Source: Acanthamoeba lenticulata (Eukaryota; Discosea; Longamoebia; Acanthamoebidae). Taken from it: 10,048 nucleotides of DNA. A model generated the notes under the pieces. It did not search any database. It was not told the origin of the DNA and was given only the letters and a program-made list of their open reading frames with translations. A program made the position numbers and the translations under genes. The stretch spans positions 1 through 10,048 of the forward strand of contig NAVB01001058.1 of NCBI GenBank assembly GCA_002179805.1. Direction: 5' to 3'. Positions 1 to 7,400 of the stretch are shown here, one piece after another (position 1 is the first letter of the stretch; each line of letters opens with the position of its first letter).

Positions 1-55
1 TTTTTTTTTTTTTTTAAATTTGTATTTTGTTTGTGATGTGGCGCACCGACCGTAG
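1..55 (+). other. 3' end of a kinase intron with poly-T at the window edge
   Basis: The window opens with 15 T and an A/T-rich stretch, ending in CGTAG before CCCGAGAAC of the catalytic loop. The AG acceptor and phase 0 fit AAG|CCC (Lys-Pro) of the HRDLKPEN motif, so this is intron sequence. The poly-T run may also mark a contig end or low-quality edge. The upstream exons cannot be seen. Confidence 0.6.
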
Positions 56-1146
56 CCCGAGAACCTGCTGCTGGCCAATGACAGCATCGATTCCCCGGTC
101 CTGCTGGCCGACTTTGGCCTCTCCAAGGTGGTCGATCCTGAGGACCTGCTCAACGTGCCCGTCGGCACCCCTGGCTATGTTGGTTCGTCCACTTTTACTC
201 GCGGCCGTTTTTGTTTCCACGCCCCCTTTTCTTCTCGTTGGCTGATCCGGCTCTTCCCCCGTTTCCTTTCGCCCAGCCCCGGAGGTGGTGCAGTGCCTGG
301 AGGACGACCGCAGCACGTATGGCCTTGAAGTGGGTACGGCGCGCTTGTTGAGTTTGCGAATGCCTCTCCGTTGCTATGCTCTACTCCTGCTCATATGCAT
401 CTCCTCCACTCATTTCCGCACACGCGAACGCAGACATGTGGGCCGTGGGTGTGGTCATGTACATTCTGTACGTTGATACCCCTCTCTTTCTCTCTCTCTC
501 TTTTCGTCCGCTCTCTATGTATGCCCGAAGGTCTCTGACGCGGATCTCGTCACTGGTGTAGGCTGTGCGGATACCCGCCGTTCTACGCCGAAGACGACGA
601 TGAAGTCTTTGACCAGGTACCGATTGCCCACCTCACTTCCATGCGTTGGCCTGTGGAAAAAAGAAAGAGAAAGAGGCTGATGGATTGGGGGGGGGGGGCG
701 TTACGGCAGATCCTGGTGGGCGATTTCGAGTTCCCGTCGCCGCATTGGGACACAATCTCGGCCGAGGCCAAGGACCTGATCAAGAAGTGTCTCACCGTCG
801 ATGTCGCCAAGAGAATCACGGCCGCACAGGCCCTGGAGCACCCGTGGGTGAAGGTCTGCTGCAGCCCAACGAATCCCCCTCACAATCCCGTAATCCGCGC
901 CGTAAGGATGGGCCACAGCTCACCCGTTTCCGGTGACGCGCACAGGGTTCGGCTGCTCCGAGTGCCCACCTGCAAGACACGCTCAGCGAACTCAAGAAGT
1001 TCAACGCCAAGAGGAAGTGGAAGCACGCCATCCTGGCCACCATGGCCATCAACAGGCTCACCTCAGTCACGTCCAAGCTCACCAAGCTGCAGATGAACAG
1101 CTCCTACAAGGAACTTCCCGCCATCCCCGAGAGGGCTGCTCCCTAA
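56..1146 (+). CDS. Calmodulin-dependent protein kinase (CaMKI type), 3' part only
   Basis: This is a Ser/Thr kinase of the CAMK group; family members are switched on by Ca2+/calmodulin and phosphorylate cytosolic and nuclear targets. Exons read as 56-182, 277-333, 434-467, 562-616, 710-853 and 946-1146, giving 205 codons plus TAA, with all phases matching. Visible in order are PENLLL of the catalytic loop, LLADFGLSKVV (the Mg-binding DFG), GTPGYVAPEVV (the P+1 loop and APE, rebuilt across intron 1), DMWAVGVVMYILLCGYPPF (subdomain IX) and the Arg of subdomain XI in AKRITAAQALEHPW. The tail after HPWVK resembles the CaMKI autoinhibitory and calmodulin-binding segment: ELKKFNAKRKWKHAILAT, with Trp at 1018-1020 and Leu at 1057-1059 spaced 1-14. 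The N lobe (glycine loop, catalytic Lys) and the HRDLK motif lie upstream of the window, before an intron ending at 55. The CaMKI activation-loop Thr is replaced by Val. The family call is sure; the exact subfamily is inferred. Confidence 0.9.
617..709 (+). other. Kinase intron with purine-rich 3' end and a 12-G run
   Basis: This intron joins FDQ to ILVGDF and is bounded by GT (617) and CAG (707-709). The stretch before the acceptor is an A/G-rich block (about 656-677) followed by twelve G (687-698), instead of the pyrimidine tract seen before most acceptors in this window. The coding frame across it fits CaM kinases, so the intron is secure. The G run is also a place where sequencing or assembly could miscount. 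Confidence 0.75.
1006..1074 (+). other. Predicted calmodulin-binding/autoinhibitory segment of the kinase
   Basis: The last kinase exon encodes a basic amphipathic stretch beginning NAKRKWKHAILATMAINRL. Trp and Leu stand 13 residues apart, with Ile at position 5, which fits the 1-5-14 type of calmodulin site. From memory, CaMKI has a similar Lys-Trp-Lys core with the same spacing just after the kinase domain, so position and pattern agree. This is a sequence-pattern inference; binding is not shown. Confidence 0.6.
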
Positions 1147-1358
1147 GCACTCTGCTCTTTCTTTCATCTGTAGAAGAAACCGCACTATGACCACCACTAT
1201 CACCAACAACATTTTACCAACCACCAGCTGGTGTGGTTGAGAAAAAGAAAAGTTTCTTGTCCATGTTGTTCTGTTTGTTGGGGATGGGCTTGCGGCCCAG
1301 AAAAAGAAAAAACACAAAAGTGGTGCAGGTGGCTGGTGTCGTTCAGGGCGGCGTGTGT
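1147..1358. other. Convergent intergenic spacer between kinase and LIM gene
   Basis: These 212 bp between two facing stop codons must hold both 3' UTRs and both polyadenylation sites. I see no AATAAA on either strand. The spacer contains a 12-bp perfect palindrome (CACCAGCTGGTG, 1222-1233), extended by four more pairs beyond a two-base bulge. It also has two A-rich blocks on the plus strand (1240-1251 and 1301-1314) that read as T-rich on the minus strand. No open frame here looks coding. Confidence 0.6.
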
Positions 1359-2712
1359 TCAGTACTTGGTGGCGCAGGAGGCGCAAATGGGCGTGTCCTC
1401 TTTGGCCGCGTACGCCTGGCCGGCCCCGATGACGTTGGAGCAGTCGCCACACCGGAAGCACTGCTCGTGCCAGAGCTTGCTCATGGCCTGCAGTGCACCT
1501 TCTTCGATCAACTGGCCACATGCTGTCGCGACAGAGAGAAGAAATACGCGGGTGAGGCTCGCTATGGTGCTAACATATGAGGAGAGGGCTTCAAGGAGGG
1601 TTTTACCGGCACAGAACTCGCCCTTCTCGATGAGAAGGCACTTCTTGCACCGCAGCTGACCTGCAGGTCCAACGAGGTCGTCAGTCTAAAAGGGGCACAA
1701 ACATGTGGGAGAGTGGGGCGGCCAAACCGTTTTCGAGGTGGAAGGGGATGCGCGTGAGGTCGGTCTTGCAGTTGACGCAGACAAAGCAGTGCGTGTGGTA
1801 GCGGGTGCCGCCGACGCCCACCACCTGGCCCTGGAGCTCTTCGTGGCAGATGCCGCAGCGGAAGGCCTCGCCGGCCGGCGCGCTGGCGCCACCAGCGCCA
1901 CCGCCGCCGGCTTCGGGCGAGGCGGCGTGGCAGAGGCCGCAGCAGAGGTCGCCCTTGGAGTCAACGATGTACTTGTTGGTGATGGGCGTGCCGCACCGCT
2001 TGCAGGCGAAGCAGTTGAGGTGGTACTTGGCGCCCGTGTGGTCCTCGGCCCCGGTGCCGGTGATGGGCTGGGCGCACACGACGCACACGGGCGAGTTGGC
2101 GGCGAGGAAGTCCTCTTGGCAGTAGAAGCGGTCGCCCTGGTGGCCGCCGCCGCTGACGACATGGTACTCGCCCGTGAGCACCTTCCCGCATGTGGTGCAC
2201 GTGAAGCAAGCCTGGTGGTAGCTTCGCCCGCTGGCGTCCGTCGCCACCGTCCCGACCAGCTCCGCGCCACACTTGGCGCAGGGCGCATGCAGTCCGCTCG
2301 ACGCCCCCGCGGCCGAGGCCGCTGCTGTGCTCGCCGCCGGCGCCACCGGCCGTGGGCCTGGGCTGGGTGTTGGCTGGCTCTGAGCGGGCTGCGCTTGCGT
2401 GGGCGCTGCGGGCTGGCTGTAGGAGGGCGTGGGCGCGGGTGCGGGAGTGGGCGTGGGAGCGGGCTTAGGTACTGCAGCGGGAGCAGCCGAGGGGGCGGCC
2501 GGGGTGCGAGCCGCAGGAGTTGGGGTAGGCGCGGGAGCGGGCGTGGGAGTGGGGCCGCGCGTAGAGGTGGCCGGCGAGGACGTGGCCGAAGAACTAGGTG
2601 AGGTGCCGGGTCGGGTTGGCTTAGCGCCGCACTTGACACAGAACTTGCGCTGCAAGGCATAGTTATGCCCGCACTTCCAGCACGTTACATCGTCGTTCTC
2701 AGGCGCATTCAT
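1359..2712 (-). CDS. Zinc-ribbon plus four-LIM-domain protein
   Basis: The gene is complete, 400 residues, in three exons: 2712-1728, 1660-1607 and 1522-1359 (TGA). LIM domains are double zinc fingers that bind protein partners, often at actin structures. Residues 11-28 form a CWKC...CVKC zinc ribbon. Residues 33-141 are a Pro/Thr/Ala/Ser linker. Four LIM domains follow: LIM1 (C145, C148, H166, C169, C172, C175, C198, D201), LIM2 (C210, C213, H231, C234, C237, C240 and a CCGLC end), LIM3 (C286, C289, H306, C309, C312, C315, C333, C336) and LIM4 (C345, C348, H365, C368, C371, C374, C393, C396). Introns fall inside LIM3 and at the start of LIM4, and splicing restores the missing Cys ligands. 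ATG at 2710-2712 is preferred because it sits just before the zinc ribbon; an in-frame ATG at 2824-2826 would add 38 residues. I do not recognise a named orthologue, and the partner is unknown. Confidence 0.9.
2422..2556 (-). repeat. Pro/Thr/Ala repeats coding the LIM-protein linker
   Basis: Within the linker two similar blocks are visible: GPTPTPAPAPTPTPAAR (residues 53-69, about 2506-2556) and KPAPTPTPAPAPTPS (residues 83-97, about 2422-2466). At the DNA level these are near-repeats of GCGGGAGTGGGCGTG-like units on the plus strand. They encode a disordered spacer between the zinc ribbon and the LIM array. Such tracts tend to vary in length between strains through slippage. Confidence 0.75.
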
Positions 2713-2875
2713 CTCAGTGTAGTGGATGTGTGGCGCTTCTCTTTCTCGTTTTGCGTGTGCCGACACCTCGTGGCCACAACGCACCACGTCAGGACAACCG
2801 GGACAGCGGCGAAGGAAACGCGACATTTTCCTTCCAAAAAGCCAAAGAAACAAAAGCTGGAAAAACACAACATAA
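2713..2875. promoter_or_regulatory. Bidirectional promoter region, LIM gene and Trm9 gene
   Basis: The two start codons are 163 bp apart and point away from each other, so both promoters and both 5' UTRs must lie here or reach into the neighbouring gene. I see no TATA box. An ACGTCA core within CCACGTCAGG (about 2783-2792) resembles a bZIP/CRE-type site, but this is a weak match. An A-rich block lies just upstream of the Trm9 start (about 2836-2876). If the LIM protein starts at 2826 the gap falls to 49 bp. Confidence 0.5.
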
Positions 2876-4312
2876 ATGCAGACCCGCAGCGGAGAGGAAG
2901 CAGAGCAGGCCGCCGTAAAACCGCTGCTGCGCGCTGCCCCGAGCCTGCTGGAACAAGAACACGTGCATGAAGTGTACGACCACATTGCTACGCACTTTAG
3001 CTCCACTCGCTATAAGGTACCAGAACTCCCTCCCCCACCGGTGGCTTACTTCTTTAACACAAGCTGCTTGGGCCCAGCCGTGGCCGTTGGTTGAGCGCTT
3101 CCTCAAGTCACTGGCCGAGGGCTCCCTGGTTGCCGATGTGGGCTGCGGCAATGGCAAGTATCTCCACGTCAATCCCTTGCTCTTCCCCGTTGGTTCCGAC
3201 AGGTGCATTCTCCGTCATCCTCCTTGCTTGCCCCCTGTTGTTCAGCAGCGCACGCGCCTCATTCGCTGTTCTTCCTTCACACCACAGGAGCGGCGCACTG
3301 ATCGCCATCTGTCGAGAACGCGGCTTTGAGAGCTTGGTCGCTGACAATCTCAACTTGCCCTACCGCTCCGCCTGTTTTGTATGTCCCTCCACTAGCGAAT
3401 GTGTCCTATGTGGCCGCTGAAGCTTGAGGTGGTGTCGTGGTGATGCGCGTAACCGACAGGATGCCGCCATATCGATTGCCGTCATCCACCACATGGCGAA
3501 CGACGAGCGGCGGATTCAAGCAATTCGCGTACCTCCTTGCCCTGCCCGCCCGTAATCAGATCTCTTTGTTCCTCATTCCTCCCATCCCCTCCCCCTTCTC
3601 TCTTCCCATCCCCCAAGGAGCTGAGCCGAATCCTCAAGCCGGGTGGAACGGTGTTGATCACCGTGTGGGCCTTTGAGCAGGCACTTGTCCCTCCCCCCCC
3701 CTAAACGACCCTCCCCCTCTTGTGTGGCCTCCTCGGTTGACTGGGTCTTTTGCACTCCCCCCCCTCCCTCTCTTCAGAAGGACAAGAAGTACAGCGAGCA
3801 AGATGTGTTTGTGCCGTGGCACCTCCAGAAAAAGTTTGTCAAGGGACAGGAGGGCGAGCAAGAGGAGCCCGCAAAGCCCAAGCGGAAGAAAAAGACACGG
3901 AAGCAAAGAATGAAGGAGGAGATGGAAAGAAAGCGGCGAGGAGAAGAGGGAGAGCATAGCGCTGAGAGCGCGAACCCACCGCCGCCTGCAGCAGCGGAGG
4001 AGCCGCAGCCGATGGAGCCGCGACAAGACACCGTGGTAGAGGACGAGACCACGCCCTCCAATACGAAGCGGCCAAGTGACGAGGCCAAGGTGTTTCATCG
4101 GTACTGCTATCTCGTTTCGCTTCACTCTCTTTGTCGCGGTCGGGCGCCACCCCAGTGCTCGCGTAACAGGCATGTGTGTGTGGGGATGCAGATACTACCA
4201 CCTCTTTGTCCAAGGGGAACTGGAGCGGATCGTGGAAGCCGCCGGTGATCTGCGCATCGTAGAATCGGCTTTTGATCACGAGAACTGGTACGTGTTTGCG
4301 ACCAAGCTGTAG
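2876..4312 (+). CDS. TRM9: tRNA (carboxymethyluridine-34 5-O) methyltransferase, Trm9 type
   Basis: Trm9, with its activator Trm112, methylates cm5U at the tRNA wobble base to mcm5U, using S-adenosylmethionine. Exons are 2876-3016, 3078-3202, 3288-3378, 3460-3528, 3618-3680, 3778-4100 and 4192-4312, giving 310 residues plus TAG. Family signatures are [17 protein letters not shown] (residues 34-50, spanning intron 1), SAM motif [13 protein letters not shown] (65-76), the motif II acid in GSDRSGAL (D88), [11 protein letters not shown] (105-115), [13 protein letters not shown] with [10 protein letters not shown] (120-144), [16 protein letters not shown] (148-163) and C-terminal [12 protein letters not shown] (271-282). 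It is a stand-alone methyltransferase; there is no AlkB or RRM domain as in animal ALKBH8. Residues about 184-267 are a charged, disordered insert with a basic [12 protein letters not shown] stretch. The fifth intron starts with GC. The start is the first ATG, and the LIM gene is divergent. Confidence 0.93.
3681..3777 (+). other. Probable GC-AG intron in the Trm9 gene
   Basis: After ...WAFEQ the genomic sequence reads GAGCAG|GCACTTGTCC, and the next exon begins at AAGGACAAG (3778). The intron ends in a long C/T tract plus TTCAG. The clean junction leaves a GC donor after CAG. A GT donor six bases later (3687) would keep the frame and add Ala-Leu, but its context (CTT|GTCCCT) is poor. GC-AG introns are a known minor class handled by the major spliceosome. 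Confidence 0.65.
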
Positions 4313-4461
4313 GTGTCGGTGGCCAGTGTCTCCGGGTCTCTCGAGACACAGCTGATGGTGTGCACGAGCGCAAGGGAAAACCCGAAAAAGCAACAAATAA
4401 ATCAAAAGAAAACATTTTTTGTCTTGCACAGACATCGATAGAGGGATCACAGTACTGCAAG
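4313..4461 (+). other. Tandem intergenic spacer, Trm9 3' end and dynactin 5' end
   Basis: These 149 bp separate the Trm9 stop from the dynactin start. An AATAAA lies at 4396-4401, 84 nt after the stop, and could be the Trm9 polyadenylation signal. That would leave about 60 bp for the dynactin promoter and 5' UTR unless transcripts overlap. Just after it, a T-rich run ending in TTGCACAG (4424-4431) looks like a splice acceptor, so a 5' UTR intron in the dynactin gene is possible. No TATA box is seen. Confidence 0.5.
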
Positions 4462-7400
4462 ATGAGCAGCCCGGCCGCGACGGCGGCCACGAAGGCGCCC
4501 ACCCTTCAAGTGGGTTCACGTGTCGAAGTGCCTGAGAAGGGACGAGGCACTGTGCGCTTCATGGGAGCTGTCAAATTTTCATCCAAGGACAACTGGGTGG
4601 GCATCGAGCTCGATTCGCCAAGTACTTTTCTCACTCTTTTTTTAAATTTTGAAGTTGCATCTTCACAAAAACCCTCGTTGTGCTAATCTCATTTGCCTGA
4701 CCTTTTCTCTCGGGACAACAAGATGGCAACCACGACGGTGCGGTTAAAGGCGTGCGCTACTTTAAGTGCACCATGAATCATGGTCTCTTTGTCACCAAGG
4801 ATAAAGTCGTACGTGTCCTCCTCCTGCCGACGCCCCACTTGCAGCGAGCTTACACAACGTTGTGGCACAGTTGCTGCTGAAGAAGGTCACGAAGCCGGCC
4901 GCGGGTTCATTGGCCGTCAAGAGCCCAACGGCTTCCACTTCGCCATCGCCCACCCCTTCTGCACCCTCCTCGCCGCGAGGTGAGCCGGCCGCCGCGTCTC
5001 CTGCCGCCACCTCTGGCCCCGCGCCTGCAGACACGCCCGCTCCCACTCCCACTCCTGCCGCGGTCGCTCCAGCATCTCCCGCTCCAACAGCCGAGGAGCC
5101 CCCTGCGCAGGCCGATAAGCCGACAGAAGAGCCGAAGCGCGCAGCGCCAGTGAGCGAGGCCAAGGAAAAGGGGGTGAAGGAGGAAGAGGAAGAGCCCCTC
5201 CCCAAGCCCAGCCTCCCCGCCACGCGATTGCCGACCACCACGCCGAGCCCAGCTTCTACCGCTACGACGCCCTCGAGCACGCCGACGTCAGTCTCCACGG
5301 CCCCGTCCACCCCGTCCACCAGCACGGCAACCACGTCCTCTCGGCCTGCGGCCCAGGCGGCTTCTCCACTAAGCGCCGAGTCGTCCGGCCTCTTCGTATG
5401 GCTTTCCTCCCCTTTAACCTCCTGATGTCGTGCCGTAAGTGACATCAATGGCCACCCCCTTCACAGACCACGCTTCAAGAATTGAGCGAGTTCAAGAAAG
5501 AGGCGCAACAAAAGATGAAGGCCCTGCAGAAGTCCCTCGATGACGTGACCAAGGAGAAGGACGCTCTCGCCAAGGAACTTGAGCGTGAGAAGAAGGTCGG
5601 CATCTTTTAAAATGGGGGGGGGTTGATCATGAGACACCGCGCCCGCGCAGAAGGCTCATCAACCGGTGGCTCTTGGGGCCGATCGCGTGAGTGCAGGACC
5701 GGGACAAACAAATCGGGCGGATGCAGAAGAAGTGGGAGGACGAGAAGGAGCAGCTGCAGAAGGCCTGGGAAGAGGAAAAGGAGGAGATCACCGACGAAAT
5801 GGCCAACCTGAGCGAGACCCTCGAAATGATGACCCTCGACAAAGAGCTCGCCGAGGAGAAGGCCGAGTGTACGAACCCTCTTCCTCCCTTTCACACGGAA
5901 AAGCGTGTATTTATATTTTGTGACCGCGGGGCGGGTGGGATTGATCGAGCAGCCTTGGAGAAGAAGCTGGAGCGGATTAAGATCAAGTTCAAGCTCGACG
6001 ACCTGGACGACGGCGATGAGGACCTCGACGATGATGACGAGGACGATGAGGGCAGTGATGACGACGAGGGTCGGCAGGCCAAGGCCAAGAGCGCGGGCGA
6101 CGACAGCGAAAAGGCGGCGCTCAACCTGCAGATCCAACGGCTCACCGACGCGCTGATGAAGCTGAAGGACCTGAGCGTCATGGAGAAGAAGGAGAACGAG
6201 AAGAAGATTCGACAGCTCGAGCGTGAGAACGACGGGATCCCCGTGCTCGAGGACAAGATCGCCAAGCTCAAGGACGATCTCAAGAAGGCTAACGAGAAGA
6301 TTGAGCAGCTCAAGGAGCAGCTTGACGTCGCCCTCGAAGCAGAGGACATGGTTGAGGAGCTTAGCGAGAAGAAGCTTGAACTCGAGGAGGTGCGCGCCCT
6401 CTCCTCGGCTATTGTTCTGGCCGTCTCGCGGTGCTGTGTAGTTGACCCTTCCATCCCCACGATGAGCAGCAAGTGCAAGAGCTCCAACAGACCATCGAGG
6501 ATCTGGAGCAACTCCAGCAGGTTAGCGAGGAGCTCGAGGAGAATCACGCCGAGGTAGAGAAGCAGCTCCGGACCACGCTCTGTACGCTCCCGTTTTCCTC
6601 TTACCCCCCCCCCCCGCCTGCGTCAACCAGCAAGGCCAATGGGGTTCCCACCATGGTGGCCACTCACACATGCGTGCAACATCAACAGACAAGAAAGAGA
6701 TCCAGTACCTGGAGAGTTTGACCAAAATCAAGAACCAGCAAGTGGAGATTGAGGACCGGGACAAGACGATCGATCAGTTCCGCGAGAAGGTCAACTCCCT
6801 GCAGCAACATATCAAGCACTACGAAGAGAAGGAGGAGGACCTCGCCACCGAGGCCCGCCAGCTCTCCACCAAGTCACAGGCCCTCCTGGACCAGAACATC
6901 CAGCTCAAGGTTCCCTTTTGTCTTTCCCTCCCCCTAAACTAGCAGTTGGCTTTGCTTGGGCAAGCACAGCCTGACTTGGGCTCGCACGCGCGCAGACGCA
7001 AGTGACCAAGGTGGCGGCGATGGGACTTGAACGGGAGCTGTTCCGGTTGGATGTGCTCCAAGCGCGTAAGCAGCTGACGTTCATCCAGGCCTTCACGCCG
7101 GAGGCGATCCTCGCCCGGGATAACGAGCCGCTGATGCTGCTGCTCACGCTCGACCGCCTGGTGTTCAAGGCCAAGCTCCTCATGGGTCACCTGCAGAGCT
7201 ACTACAAGCTCGACCAGCTCTCGTTCAACCTCATCAACGACGTCGAGCTCCAGTACGCCACTGACGAGCTCCTCTTCGCCTGGGAGCTCTACTGGGGCGT
7301 GTCCAAGGTCCGCTGTCGTCCTCCTTCTCCTTATCACCAGGCTCAGCGGTCTTATCCCAACGTGTTGTTGGATGGCGGCGGTGGTGATGACGCGCTCACA

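Noticed and set aside
1705..2601. Long plus-strand open frame (298 codons) opposite the LIM gene
   Set aside because: It is the Gly/Ala/Arg-rich antisense of the GC-rich LIM exon, with no domain; the minus strand has clear Cys/His ligands.
1686..2660. Second minus-strand open frame (324 codons) overlapping the LIM gene
   Set aside because: It is a Pro/Arg/Ala-rich shifted frame of the same exon and shows none of the LIM ligand spacing.
3658..4173. Leu/Arg-rich minus-strand open frame opposite the Trm9 gene
   Set aside because: It is a shadow of the charged Trm9 exon and spans two introns of that gene.
4792..5448. Minus-strand open frame opposite the dynactin linker
   Set aside because: Its Gly/Val/Ala-rich composition mirrors the Ser/Pro/Ala exon on the plus strand, which splices in frame to CAP-Gly and coiled coil.
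5651..5665. Possible 15-nt microexon (KAHQP) after a GCGCAG acceptor
   Set aside because: It would need a following intron of about 31 nt, far below every other intron here; direct splicing to 5697 keeps phase.
5891..6547. Ser-rich minus-strand open frame opposite coiled coil 1
   Set aside because: Poly-Ser here is only the complement of GAC/GAG-rich coiled-coil codons.
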